Part shown: in pieces, positions 14,755 through 22,980 of the stretch
Layout of the letters: each line of letters opens with the position of its first letter
Position numbering within the stretch: the stretch's first letter is position 1
NCBI GenBank assembly: GCA_001829155.1
Contig: MIAO01000081.1
Coordinates: 1 to 49,351 of the forward strand
Reading direction: 5' to 3'
Source: Spirochaetes bacterium GWB1_36_13
GTDB lineage: Bacteria > Spirochaetota > GWB1-36-13
DNA length: 49,351 nt
The notes under the pieces: model-generated
The model's database searches: none
What the model was told of the DNA's origin: nothing
Seen by the model: the letters and a program-made list of their open reading frames with translations, nothing else
Program-made: the position numbers and the translations under genes

Positions 14755-16182
14755 TCAATCGTTTTTATTGGTTGCAGAATTTGTTTTTTCTTCTAATAAA
14801 GGAATGGTTTCTATTCTTCCGCCGTTTTTAAGCACCAGTTCATAACATAAAGAATTTTCATTCTGACAGTCGCTGCCTTTCACCAGAATGTCTGGAAGAA
14901 TTGCTTCCACGATTTTTACCGGGTCGTTTTCTTCAAAAAGTAAAACAGCATCGGTAAAATAGAGGCTGCTTAAAACCAGCGCCCTGTCTTCCTCACGATT
15001 AAAAGGCCGGTCGTTTCCTTTTATCTTTCTCACTGAGTCATCAGAGTTTAACCCGATGACAAAATAATCTCCCATCTCAGAAGCTTTTTGAAGATAATGA
15101 ACAAAAGCTTTATCTAGAATATCAAAGCAACCGGTGGTAAAAACAATCTTTTTCCCTTCGCTTTTTAAAGCAGTTGTTCTTTCTTTTAAATCGGGAAGCG
15201 AAAAAATTTTATGATCTTTGGGTTCTATTGCTTCTTTTAATTCATAAGGATAGACCACAGAAGTCCCGGGCTTGGAGACGACAACTCCCGCTGAATAATT
15301 GGCAACATCGATGCTTTCTTCAAGGGAGAACCCATGAGTGAATGCATTGGCAGTCCATGAGAGAACCGTGTTCCCTGCGCCGGAAACATCATAAATCTCT
15401 CTTACTTTAGTTGGATGAAGGGATGTCTTTTCATCGTTGCTCAAAAGGATTCCGTCCGAACCAAGGGTAATCAGAAGATTTTCAGCCCCGATGCGTTTGC
15501 GTGTTTCATTGATAAAATTAAAAGCCTGTACATCGAGTTGTTGGATTGAAAAATTGAAATTTTCTTTAAATTTTTTCCGGCTTGTTTTAATGAGAAAAGA
15601 ATTGGAAAGACAGTATTGGTTTTTCTTTTTCGAATCAATGAAAAGAGGAATTTTATTTTCCTTGGCGGTTTTAACAATATTGTTGAGAGATGTCTCAGAA
15701 AGAAAACCTTTGTTAAAATCAGCCACAATAATGGCGTCCATGTTCTGGATATTGTCTTCCAAAAGTTCCAGAAGCTTTGCGTCAAACTGAGAGGGGTTTA
15801 ATTCTTTGTTCTCATAATCCACCCGGAGAACATGCTGGTTTCTCTCGGTAATCAGTCTTTTTTTGACGGTTGTTTTGATGCCCGCGGCTGTCAAAAAAAT
15901 AGGAATAATTTTTTTATTTCCCGCAATGTTTAAAAGTTTGTCGCCTTCAATGTCGTTTCCGATCAGGGAAATCAGGTGGACATTCTGTCCGGCTGCGCGC
16001 AGATTATTGGCCACATTTCCGGCTCCTCCCAGTGTGTGTCCCTCGCTTTCCGAGGTAAATACTGGCACAGGCGCTTCAGAAGAGATTTTTTCTACTTTGC
16101 CGTATTCGAAAATATCCAGCATAATATCCCCGATAATCAGAAAATTTTTAGGAATAAAAATCTGGTCTATTTTATGAATCAT
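14755..16182 (-). CDS. HldE/RfaE-like heptose-7-phosphate kinase/adenylyltransferase homologue, probable pseudoenzyme
   Basis: 475 residues, co-linear with HldE: a ribokinase-fold domain (about 12-315, with IIGDIMLDIF, GGAGNVANNLRAAG) and a cytidylyltransferase-like domain (about 330-470, with FTTGCFDIL, PFNREEDRALVLSSL, DILVKGSD). The family makes ADP-heptose precursor for LPS. Both active sites are altered here. The PfkB anion-hole motif reads DVSGAGNTVL, with Asn271 where the catalytic Asp of GAGD belongs. The nucleotidyltransferase HxGH reads DKAF (357-360). The DYGKG and TPNxxE signatures are also changed (DFNKG; KTSRKKF). The reading frame is otherwise intact, so it is not a simple decayed gene. 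It may have a regulatory or structural role, or be a neofunctionalised sugar-binding protein. It follows a secreted thioredoxin gene by 18 bp. Confidence 0.85.
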   Translation of the reverse strand: MIHKIDQIFIPKNFLIIGDIMLDIFEYGKVEKISSEAPVPVFTSESEGHTLGGAGNVANNLRAAGQNVHLISLIGNDIEGDKLLNIAGNKKIIPIFLTAAGIKTTVKKRLITERNQHVLRVDYENKELNPSQFDAKLLELLEDNIQNMDAIIVADFNKGFLSETSLNNIVKTAKENKIPLFIDSKKKNQYCLSNSFLIKTSRKKFKENFNFSIQQLDVQAFNFINETRKRIGAENLLITLGSDGILLSNDEKTSLHPTKVREIYDVSGAGNTVLSWTANAFTHGFSLEESIDVANYSAGVVVSKPGTSVVYPYELKEAIEPKDHKIFSLPDLKERTTALKSEGKKIVFTTGCFDILDKAFVHYLQKASEMGDYFVIGLNSDDSVRKIKGNDRPFNREEDRALVLSSLYFTDAVLLFEENDPVKIVEAILPDILVKGSDCQNENSLCYELVLKNGGRIETIPLLEEKTNSATNKND

Positions 16183-16200
16183 TTTATTTTTTCCTTTGTT

Positions 16201-16761
16201 TTACTGGGCGCAGCTGTTTGCTTTTTTCATGAATTCTTCTAAAGGCATTGATTTTTCATAACAACTTTCTTTCATATAAAGAAGGAGGCTTTCAAAAACA
16301 TCGGCAGGAATAAATCCCGGAATCACTGTAATAATAGTTCCTTTGGAATCCAGAAAACCGGTGGATGGAAATCCCTGTATCTGAAGCGAATAAAGAAACT
16401 GTTCGACGGTATAGGTTTTTTCTTGATAACGGATTGTGTATTTTAAGTCTTCTCCGTTTAATCGGACAGGAATGAAGTCGTTTTGAAACATAGGTTTGAT
16501 TTTAGGGCTGTTAAATACTTCTGCCTCCATTTTTTTGCAATAGGGACACCAGTCTGTGTAAAATGAAATAACGATCGGCTTTTTTTCAGCGATGCCTTTT
16601 GCAACTCCCTGATTAAAATCATGCCAAACCAATTTTTCAGATTGAGAGGGTTTCATAAAAGAAAGGAAAAAAGAGAGAAAAATATTTTTTTCAGTTTTTT
16701 CCTGGCTGAAAATGAAAGAAGCCAGAAAAACAAAAATTAAAATCAGAGGCAGTTTTTTCAT
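16201..16761 (-). CDS. Secreted thioredoxin-fold protein
   Basis: 186 residues: signal peptide at 1-19 (MKKLPLILIFVFLASFIFS), then a thioredoxin domain with ISFYTDWCPYCKKMEAEVF, where Cys72 and Cys75 form a CPYC active site, and a cis-proline region IQGFPSTGFLDSKG. It lacks DsbD-like membrane segments and fits the DUF255/SoxW-like or thioredoxin_7 group of periplasmic thiol reductases. The CPYC motif resembles glutaredoxins and DsbA-type oxidants. The redox partner is unknown. An extra pair of Cys near the C-terminus (KESCYEKS, ANSCAQ) could form a structural disulfide. The gene is followed after 18 bp by the HldE-like gene and is probably co-transcribed with it. Confidence 0.85.
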   Translation of the reverse strand: MKKLPLILIFVFLASFIFSQEKTEKNIFLSFFLSFMKPSQSEKLVWHDFNQGVAKGIAEKKPIVISFYTDWCPYCKKMEAEVFNSPKIKPMFQNDFIPVRLNGEDLKYTIRYQEKTYTVEQFLYSLQIQGFPSTGFLDSKGTIITVIPGFIPADVFESLLLYMKESCYEKSMPLEEFMKKANSCAQ

Positions 16762-16781
16762 GGATATATCCTTTTTCTTTT

Positions 16782-17288
16782 TTACAAAACAAAAGACGCA
16801 TATTCTTCCCAGAAATGACCTTCTTTAAAATGGATCGCAATATTTTCACAGAAGGAATTGTAGTGAATTTCGTTTTCCTTCAGTTCTTCGTAAATGGTTT
16901 CAAGCTCTTCCAGAGAGTGATTTTTTGCTATTTCAATGTGAGGAAAGAAAAAAGGCGGTTCCGGCAGATTGATTATTTTTTTTAAGTCTTCGTAAATTTC
17001 TCTGATTTTAAGCGGCGCAGTGATATTCAGAAAAATTGTTTTTTCTGAATCTAAAAAACCAATCATATCGGTATGGATTCGAAAGCGTTTTTTTTGTTTA
17101 AAATAATCGGTAACTAAAACACTGATTTTTTTCAGATTGATAAAGCTTTCAACCGGTCCATATACTTTAATATAGGGTGCATTTTCCCTAAGAAGCTTTC
17201 TGTCGTAATGGTATCGAAGGGAATCAATCTGTTTTTTTAAATCTTCATCAGGCTGAATACTAATAGAAAATTCCATTTTTATAAACAC
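16782..17288 (-). CDS. 2H phosphoesterase (2'-5' RNA ligase-like) family protein with one degenerate motif
   Basis: 168 residues with the two-lobed 2H layout. The second motif is intact, FFFPHIEIAKN, and matches HxTx/HxEx-type second motifs. The first, normally PHITL-GP, reads APYIKVYGPV: Tyr replaces the His (codon TAT). The 2H fold needs both histidines to hydrolyse 2'-5' or cyclic phosphodiesters, so catalysis is doubtful, though RNA or nucleotide binding may remain. The start could be the ATG at 17288 or the internal one four codons later (MEFSISI); neither has a good ribosome-binding site. It lies 20 bp upstream of the thioredoxin gene on the same strand. Confidence 0.65.
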   Translation of the reverse strand: MFIKMEFSISIQPDEDLKKQIDSLRYHYDRKLLRENAPYIKVYGPVESFINLKKISVLVTDYFKQKKRFRIHTDMIGFLDSEKTIFLNITAPLKIREIYEDLKKIINLPEPPFFFPHIEIAKNHSLEELETIYEELKENEIHYNSFCENIAIHFKEGHFWEEYASFVL

Positions 17289-17360
17289 TTTTTGATTAAA
17301 ATTTACTCATTTTCAGGAAAAGACTGAAATAGATTTCAATAAAGAATGGTTGAAAAAAAA

Positions 17361-17390
17361 TTGTTTTTTATCATTACCAATCATTATATT
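17361..17390 (+). promoter_or_regulatory. Possible promoter of the AlkD gene
   Basis: TTGTTT (17361-17366) and TATATT (17385-17390) are 18 bp apart, after an A tract (gaaaaaaaattgtt). A similar GAAAAAAATTGTTA string lies before the operons at 18269 and 26055. Predicted by eye only. Confidence 0.35.
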
Positions 17391-17421
17391 TTAAAAACAA
17401 ATAAATCAAAGAGTATTTATT

Positions 17422-18129
17422 ATGATTTTAATAGATAAAATTAAAAACGATTTGAAAGAATTTTCGGATCAAAAGAAAAAAGGGTTTCTTCCCCGCTTTT
17501 TTCAGGCTTTTCCAGGGGGCTATGCAGAAGGCGACCAGTTTATCGGGGTTACGGTGCCCAATCAGAGAATGATTGCGAAAAAATATTTTCAAGATATTTC
17601 ACTGGAAGAGACGGCATCCCTTCTTCGGGAGCCGATTCACGAATACCGTCTCACAGCGCTTTTTCTACTGGTTTACAAGTTTGAAAAACAAAAAAGTGAA
17701 AGGGAAGCGATTGTCAAGCTTTATCTTTCCCATACCGATTATGTGAATAATTGGGATCTGGTAGATTCGTCTGCTGAAAAAATTCTGGGAGCGTATCTTT
17801 TCGATCAGGATAAAAAGATTCTCTATGATTTTGCCGCTTCAAAAGATTTATGGCAAAACAGGATAGCGATGATTGCGTCATTTTATTTTATCAAGAAAAA
17901 AAAATTTGCAGATGCTTTAAAGATTGCTGAAATCCTGATTTTGCACCCCCATGACTTGATTCATAAAGCCGTGGGCTGGATGCTTCGGGAAATCGGGAAA
18001 CGGGATCTGGAAACAGAAATCGAGTTTTTGAAAAAACATTACCGGACAATGCCTCGAACTATGCTTCGCTATGCTATTGAAAAGTTTGAGGAACCTCTGA
18101 GACAGGATTTTTTAAAAGGATTGATTTAA
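17422..18129 (+). CDS. AlkD-like DNA alkylation repair protein
   Basis: 235 residues, the usual AlkD size. It is built of HEAT-like helical repeats. Signature parts are FPGGYAEGDQFIGVTVPNQRMIAKKY near the N-terminus, HEYRLTALFLLVYKFEK, YVNNWDLVDSSAEKILG with the active-site Trp and Asp, and LWQNRIAMIASFYFIKK with the conserved Arg. The C-terminal helices hold GWMLREIGKRD and PRTMLRYAIEKF. Family knowledge: AlkD is a DNA glycosylase that removes bulky cationic alkylpurines without base flipping. All key positions are kept, so it is likely active. It stands as a single gene with its own promoter-like sequence. Confidence 0.93.
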   Translation: MILIDKIKNDLKEFSDQKKKGFLPRFFQAFPGGYAEGDQFIGVTVPNQRMIAKKYFQDISLEETASLLREPIHEYRLTALFLLVYKFEKQKSEREAIVKLYLSHTDYVNNWDLVDSSAEKILGAYLFDQDKKILYDFAASKDLWQNRIAMIASFYFIKKKKFADALKIAEILILHPHDLIHKAVGWMLREIGKRDLETEIEFLKKHYRTMPRTMLRYAIEKFEEPLRQDFLKGLI

Positions 18130-18268
18130 AGATTTTATCTGGAGATGCTGAAACAAAAAAGAAATTTATTTTCCATTTTAAATTTATATCTGTATATATT
18201 TTATTAATATAAAATTGATTTTTGAAAAAAAATTGTTACTATTTAATTAAAATGAAAATGAGGCGGTC

Positions 18269-18703
18269 ATGGAAAAAAAAACTTTCAAAATAGAAGCGTA
18301 TTTTATTATTTCCAGTTTTAAAAAATCAGACCCTGAGCTTTTTCTTATCAAGAATGAAAAAAATGAAATGGATTGTTTTAAAAGAAATTTTACTCTTGAA
18401 GGTCTCAGCTTTAATGTGGATAAGGCAAGAGATTTAATCCGGGACTTTTTAGTCGAGTCGATTCTTCCAAAAGGCATTTTTGTCAGTTCTCAAAAAATGG
18501 TTTTTGATAAAATAGGCAAGCAGGAATTCCGCTGTAAATATTATATCAATTTGACAGAAAAAAAACTCCAGTTGAAAAACGGAAGTTTTGTGCTGGTACA
18601 TAAAGCGATTGATGTCAAAAACAATCTGTCTCCTTTTTTAAGGGAATTTCTGATTAATTATGTTGAAGAGAAAAAAAACATTTACGAAGAAACATCGTCT
18701 TAA
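18269..18703 (+). CDS. Conserved-looking cytosolic protein of unknown function
   Basis: 144 residues with no signal peptide or membrane segment. The body alternates strands and helices (KIEAYFIISSFKKSDPELFLI, FRCKYYINLTEKKLQLKNGSFVLVHKAI), like a small PilZ- or barrel-type fold, but it has no RxxxR/DxSxxG motif of PilZ. The GTCATGG start follows gaggcggtc. It is convergent with fetB; the two coding ends overlap by 4 bp, so the genes share their 3' boundary without a terminator between them. I do not recognise a family. Confidence 0.6.
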   Translation: MEKKTFKIEAYFIISSFKKSDPELFLIKNEKNEMDCFKRNFTLEGLSFNVDKARDLIRDFLVESILPKGIFVSSQKMVFDKIGKQEFRCKYYINLTEKKLQLKNGSFVLVHKAIDVKNNLSPFLREFLINYVEEKKNIYEETSS

Positions 18704-19482
18704 ACCTTCTCTTTTACCCTCCAGTCTTTTGTAAAAAACTTCTTTGAACAGACGGTCAGCATGAAATAATTACCCGCTGTTGTGACTGAGAGAATCGCAA
18801 TCATAATCGCAATTTGATATTTTACGGCAATAATGGGCGAGGCTCCTGATAAAATTTGCCCTGTCATCATTCCGGGAAGTGAAACTAGTCCCATTCCTGC
18901 CATAGAAGAAATATGGGGCAGAAGAGAGAGTTTTAAAGATTCCTGAAAATAAGAGGCAAAGGCTTCTTTGGGGGAAGCTCCGAAGGAAAGTTTTTCTTCT
19001 ATTTCCGATTTTTTTTCCTGATAAATTTTCAAAATCCTTTTCAAGGCGATTACGCCTCCATTCATGGAGTTCCCTAAAAGCATTCCAACAGCAGGGATTA
19101 AATACTGCCCGTCTGACCATTTTTCAGGGCGGACGATGATAAAGATAAAAAAAGCGGTAATCAGTGTGTTGACAAAAAAACTGATCAGAAAAACAGGAAT
19201 AAAAAAAGTTTTAAAAGAAGCGCCTGTATTGGAAAGAATAATCTGCACCGATGCAAAAATCATAATAAGAATCAGACCTGAAATTACTAAAAAAGAATCA
19301 AAATGAAAGATCCAGTTGAGAAGGTAGCCTATTCCGATCAACTGAACCGACATTCTAAGAAGAGCAATCAGATATTGTTTTATCAGTCCTGTTTTCCCGA
19401 TCCAGTGGATCCAGAGAATCAGAGCTGCCAGAATATATCCTGAGAGAAACCCGAAAAGGCTGATGTCAGTTATGCCCTTCAT
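18700..19482 (-). CDS. fetB: ABC transporter permease, FetB/YbbM (UPF0014) family
   Basis: 260 residues with about seven hydrophobic segments. The UPF0014 signatures are RMSVQLIGIGYLLNWIF, YLIPAVGMLLGNSMNGGVIALKRI, FGASPKEAFASYFQESLKLSLLP and VSLPGMMTGQILSGASPIIAVKYQI. In Escherichia coli FetAB exports iron and helps against oxidative stress; metal specificity here is assumed by homology. The start lies within the 3' end of fetA (17-bp overlap), with a GGAGAT ribosome-binding site inside fetA. It ends 4 bp into the convergent gene at 18269-18703. Confidence 0.9.
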   Translation of the reverse strand: MKGITDISLFGFLSGYILAALILWIHWIGKTGLIKQYLIALLRMSVQLIGIGYLLNWIFHFDSFLVISGLILIMIFASVQIILSNTGASFKTFFIPVFLISFFVNTLITAFFIFIIVRPEKWSDGQYLIPAVGMLLGNSMNGGVIALKRILKIYQEKKSEIEEKLSFGASPKEAFASYFQESLKLSLLPHISSMAGMGLVSLPGMMTGQILSGASPIIAVKYQIAIMIAILSVTTAGNYFMLTVCSKKFFTKDWRVKEKV

Positions 19483-20146
19483 TGAAAATCTCCTTTAAAT
19501 TTTTTAAGTCGTTTTTGGCAATTTCATGAAGGCTTTTATTTTTTTCCATAAAAAAAACGCGGTCGGTTTTTTCAAGAAGGGGAAGCGAATGGGAAACGAT
19601 CAGAAAGGTTTTATCTTGAAACTCTTCAAAAATCCTTTGAAAAACAATCTGGGCAGTCTTGATATCCAAAGCGGAAGTAGGCTCATCGAAAAGAAAAACA
19701 TCAGGGTCGAGTAAAAGCGTGCGGGCTAAAAGCAGCCTCTGTTTTTCCCCTCCTGAAAAAGAATAAACCAGATTATCGAGAGGATAAGAGAGAGAAGTAA
19801 TTTCAAGAACTTTTTCAAGTCTTTTTTGGTCCGGAAAAAGAAGATTCTTTTGAATCGCAAAAGGAAAAAGGAGATTCTCTTTGATTGTTTTTCCGAAAAG
19901 AGTAGAGTTTTGAAAAAAAAGACTGATTTTTTTCCTCAGATCAAGGGGCGTGTAGTGGGAAAAGGGCTTTTGTTTAAAAAAAAGATTTCCTGAATCGGGC
20001 AGAATAAGAGTGTTTAAAAGTTTTAAAAGAGTCGTCTTTCCAGATCCCGAAAGACCGGCAATTCCAATTTTTTCTTTTTCTTTGACCTGAAATGAAATAT
20101 TTTGAAGAATATCCCGGTAAAAAATATGCTCAGCGCTGAGAATCAT
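19466..20146 (-). CDS. fetA: ABC transporter ATP-binding protein, FetA-like
   Basis: About 226 residues, a single ATPase domain. Walker A is GLSGSGKTTLLKLL, the Q-loop lies in KISLFFQNSTLFG, the signature is YSFSGGEKQRLLLARTL, Walker B is PDVFLFDEPTSALD, and the H-loop is LIVSHS. The domain is typical of the small ATPases paired with FetB permeases, and fetB follows with a 17-bp overlap. The ATG at 20146 overlaps the stop of the preceding small gene (ATGA); a TTG six bases upstream is less likely. The complex should use ATP to move metal, presumably iron, out of the cytoplasm. Confidence 0.9.
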   Translation of the reverse strand: MILSAEHIFYRDILQNISFQVKEKEKIGIAGLSGSGKTTLLKLLNTLILPDSGNLFFKQKPFSHYTPLDLRKKISLFFQNSTLFGKTIKENLLFPFAIQKNLLFPDQKRLEKVLEITSLSYPLDNLVYSFSGGEKQRLLLARTLLLDPDVFLFDEPTSALDIKTAQIVFQRIFEEFQDKTFLIVSHSLPLLEKTDRVFFMEKNKSLHEIAKNDLKNLKEIFNEGHN

Positions 20147-20637
20147 GCACAAAGACCATCATGAAAGCTTTCTAAAAGGGTTTTTAAATAAATCAGCATA
20201 ATGCCGGCATTCTTTTCAGGAACCTGAAAAGATTTTATATTCATAATAATACTGGTAATGTAAACAAAAAGAGGTTTTTGAGGGTGATCTGAAGACATTT
20301 CATTTAATGCCTTCTGAAACTGAAAATCGTTTAAAAAAAAGAGATTTTTTTGGTATTTCATGTTTTTCTCGTGAATTTCAAAAACTCTTTCTTTCCGGAT
20401 AAGCGGTTGAACCGGATAAAATGTCCGTGTGATCTGCCAGATATTGAGAGCCAGAATACTGACAAAACTCTTTTCTTCATCTGAAAATTGTCTGTTTTTG
20501 CAGATACTGGATAAATAATCCAATAATTCCGGCTGAATATCCTGAAATTCCTGATAAATTTCTTTAAAATCTTTTTTTTCTTTTTGGCTGATAGACTTGA
20601 GAACATCTTGAATTTCTAAAATCTGGATCTGTCTCAT
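20143..20637 (-). CDS. Helical protein of unknown function, first gene of fetAB operon
   Basis: 164 residues, all-helical by pattern (LEIQDVLKSISQKEKKDFKEIYQEF, ILALNIWQITRTFYPVQPL, IMLIYLKTLLESFHDGLCA), without membrane segments or motifs. The ribosome-binding site is CAGGAGGCATGCATG, the same leader as the gene at 13718. It overlaps fetA by 4 bp (ATGA), so it is translated together with the exporter and may act in its control or in metal sensing. It has no Cys/His-rich cluster to support metal binding. I do not recognise a family. Confidence 0.65.
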   Translation of the reverse strand: MRQIQILEIQDVLKSISQKEKKDFKEIYQEFQDIQPELLDYLSSICKNRQFSDEEKSFVSILALNIWQITRTFYPVQPLIRKERVFEIHEKNMKYQKNLFFLNDFQFQKALNEMSSDHPQKPLFVYITSIIMNIKSFQVPEKNAGIMLIYLKTLLESFHDGLCA

Positions 20638-20819
20638 GCATGCCTCCTGAAAAAAACTTGAATTTCTAAAACGCTTATGAGTTCACTATATTTATTTATA
20701 ATATAATAATTTTTTGAAAAATTTATTATAAAATATGGAGAAAAGCAGAAAATAATCAAATTGGTTGAAATTTAAACTGAAAAACTTATGAATATGAGAA
20801 TTTAGCCGAAAAGGAAAGA

Positions 20820-21380
20820 ATGAAAAAGCGACACTGTTTTATTTTTTTATTTTTAATTCCGCTCCTTGTTTTTCCGGTCAGTTCTGAGATTCAAAAGAAC
20901 GAAAAAACGGAAAAAAAGGAGTTGCCAAGAACTTACCGTTCAGTGGAGCTTCTGGATTCATTAGAAAAAGCTGCGGAGAAGTTAAAGTCGGATACGCTTA
21001 TTCTGACAAATATAGACAGCGATTTTGGACTTATGGATGAGGAAGACAGTAATTTAATTAAAGCAAAAATTCCTCCCTATCTTGAAAATGTTTATTATCA
21101 GTTTTATGAGAAAAAGCTTTTCGCTATTGCTCTTTTTTTTGACAAAAAACGATTTACCTATCTTGAGCTTTATAAAGAAATGAAAAAAAAATACGGCAAA
21201 CCTTCCTTCTACAATGCTGAAAATGCGGTCTGGCAGGATGAAAAAACCCTGATGATATTGGACAATCTTCCTTCTGTCAAATATATGGATAAAGAACTTT
21301 TTTCAAAAACAATCGAGAAAGATAAAAATAACATTCAATTAAAAGATAGAATTAAAGAGAAAATACTGGAGGATCTTTAA
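20820..21380 (+). CDS. Secreted protein of unknown function, first gene of the ankyrin/HAMP cluster
   Basis: 186 residues: signal peptide (MKKRHCFIFLFLIPLLVFPVSS), a charged linker, then a compact domain with IDSDFGLMDEEDSN, YYQFYEKKLFAIALFFDKKRF and YLELYKEMKKKYGKPSFYNAENAVWQDEKT. The KKYGKP...W.D..T pattern is common in secreted beta-alpha-beta domains of unknown role. The start follows AAAAGGAAAGA. Its stop overlaps the next ATG by one base (TAATG), so it is co-translated with the ankyrin membrane protein. The role is unknown; it may be a periplasmic partner of the receptor-like pair downstream. Confidence 0.7.
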   Translation: MKKRHCFIFLFLIPLLVFPVSSEIQKNEKTEKKELPRTYRSVELLDSLEKAAEKLKSDTLILTNIDSDFGLMDEEDSNLIKAKIPPYLENVYYQFYEKKLFAIALFFDKKRFTYLELYKEMKKKYGKPSFYNAENAVWQDEKTLMILDNLPSVKYMDKELFSKTIEKDKNNIQLKDRIKEKILEDL

Positions 21381-22357
21381 TGGGCACACCTGAAGGATTT
21401 AAAAGAAAAGTCATTATTGTGGATAAAAGTTTCCAGATGCGGTTTGTGAAAAAATTTGTTTTTATCACTCTGGCGGGAACGCTTCTTTCCCTTTTGATTA
21501 TTTTAGGTTTTTATTATTTTACTTATAAATACGGCGGGAAAGACTTATCCCGATATCTGGTTGAAATCGGTTTGGGCGAGGGGCTGGATGTCAATACAAA
21601 GGACAATCACGGTGAAATCCCTCTCCATTTGGTCAGCAGTGAAAAAGTGGCGGGGCTTTTAATTGATCTGGGCTCTAATATCAATGTACAGAACAACGCC
21701 GGAAATACGCCTTTGCATTTTATGGCTGAAAAGGGCAGACTGAATATTGCCGCAATTTTGATTGACCGGGGGGCGAAAGTAGATATTCCGAACATGGAAG
21801 GTTTTAGTCCTTTGGAAGTTTTTAAAAGAACTTTTAAAGCATCTGATCTCCACTGGTGGGCAGGAATCGGAAATATTGAAGCGGTTATTGCTTTGGGAGG
21901 AAAACAGAAATTAGATTTAAATCAGAAAGATAAAGACGGGAATACCCCTCTTCATTATGCTTCTTTTTACAGAAAAATAGAATGCAGTGGAATCCTGAAA
22001 GAGCTGGGAACCGATCTTTCCTTAAAAAATAACGAAGGGCAGACGGCAATTGATGTTTATAATAAAAAATATGCTTCTACTGAACTTCATTGGTGGACAG
22101 AGCTGGATGATTTGAAAAAAGTCAGCGTTTTGGTTCTTGAAAATAAAGCAGATTTTAACGCTCAGGATAGTGACGGACGGACTCCTCTTCAGATTGCAGC
22201 GATTCATGGGAACAAAGAAATCCTTAAATTTCTTCTGCTTCAGGGAGCTGACCCGAAAATAGCCGATAAAGAGGGAAAAAATGCCTATAGTTACGCAAAA
22301 GAAAATTATAATGATGAAAGTTTGAGAATACTCTACTGCAAAGGCGATTGTAAATAA
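21380..22357 (+). CDS. Membrane-anchored ankyrin-repeat protein
   Basis: 325 residues. Residues 10-50 hold a basic DKSFQMRFVKKFVF stretch and one membrane segment (ITLAGTLLSLLIILGFYYFTY), of the kind that opens two-membrane-segment HAMP receptors. The rest is ankyrin repeats facing outward: DNHGEIPLHLVSSEKVAGLLIDLG, NAGNTPLHFMAEKGR, MEGFSPLEVFK, KDGNTPLHYASFYRK, NEGQTAIDVYNKK, SDGRTPLQIAAIHGN and KEGKNAYSYAK. Two spacers share a HWW(A/T) motif (LHWWAGIGNIE, LHWWTELDDLK), so the repeats probably duplicated in pairs. Ankyrin repeats bind proteins, so a periplasmic binding surface is likely. GGAGG precedes the ATG by 8 bases. The next gene, 9 bp on, continues the theme. Confidence 0.82.
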   Translation: MGTPEGFKRKVIIVDKSFQMRFVKKFVFITLAGTLLSLLIILGFYYFTYKYGGKDLSRYLVEIGLGEGLDVNTKDNHGEIPLHLVSSEKVAGLLIDLGSNINVQNNAGNTPLHFMAEKGRLNIAAILIDRGAKVDIPNMEGFSPLEVFKRTFKASDLHWWAGIGNIEAVIALGGKQKLDLNQKDKDGNTPLHYASFYRKIECSGILKELGTDLSLKNNEGQTAIDVYNKKYASTELHWWTELDDLKKVSVLVLENKADFNAQDSDGRTPLQIAAIHGNKEILKFLLLQGADPKIADKEGKNAYSYAKENYNDESLRILYCKGDCK

Positions 22358-22366
22358 GGGGGAGTT

Positions 22367-22975
22367 ATGAAAAAAATATTTTTTGTTTTAGGCTTGATTT
22401 TATTGGTTCATTCAGCGCTTTTTGCAGATGAAAGAAGTGATTTTGTGGAAGCCGTAAAAAAAGGCGATTATGAAAAAGTTTCTGAAATGGTTGACAGGGG
22501 AGTGAAACTGGATTTTAGAGACAGTGAAGGAAAAACAATTCTTCACATTGCCGCAGAATCAGGTCATTATAAAGTAACCGGCGTACTGGTAAGGAAAAAA
22601 AATCTTTTTATCCCCACAGACCGTTTTATTTCAGCGCTTCCGGTAGCAGGGCTTGTGGCATTGATATTCATCGTGCTGGCATTTCTTTTTGGAATCCTTT
22701 ATTCTCATAAGCTTGCAGGACCGATTTACAGGATTGAAAAAACAATTCTCCAGCTCATCAACGGCAACAGAGACTTTAAAGTCAAACTCCGAAAGGGCGA
22801 TGAGTTTTTAAAGCTGGCGGATACTGTAAACAGGCTGATTGATTATATGGATAAAAACAGGGATCTTTTAGAGCGGGTGAAGAAGAATCTGGATGAGTTT
22901 GAAAAAAGCCCTAATTTTAAAGCAATTGACTCGATTAAAAAAGAAATTGAAGGTCATTTAGAAGAACTTGTATAA
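22367..22975 (+). CDS. Ankyrin-HAMP membrane protein without output domain
   Basis: 202 residues: signal peptide (to about 20), one or two outward ankyrin units (DFVEAVKKGDYEKVSEMVDRG, SEGKTILHIAAESGH), a membrane segment (LPVAGLVALIFIVLAFLFGILY), then a HAMP-like segment SHKLAGPIYRIEKTILQLI...VKLRKGDEFLKLADTVNRLI and a short coiled coil. HAMP domains usually pass signals from outside to a kinase, cyclase or chemotaxis module; none is attached here. It may pair with the TM1-ankyrin protein upstream, since the two together rebuild a two-segment receptor. The ATG is preceded by AAGGGGGAGTT. Confidence 0.8.
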   Translation: MKKIFFVLGLILLVHSALFADERSDFVEAVKKGDYEKVSEMVDRGVKLDFRDSEGKTILHIAAESGHYKVTGVLVRKKNLFIPTDRFISALPVAGLVALIFIVLAFLFGILYSHKLAGPIYRIEKTILQLINGNRDFKVKLRKGDEFLKLADTVNRLIDYMDKNRDLLERVKKNLDEFEKSPNFKAIDSIKKEIEGHLEELV

Positions 22976-22980
22976 AAACC

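Noticed and set aside
15437-16242. Plus-strand frames of up to 117 codons inside the HldE-like and thioredoxin genes
   Set aside because: They are antisense to clear coding regions and have no family features.
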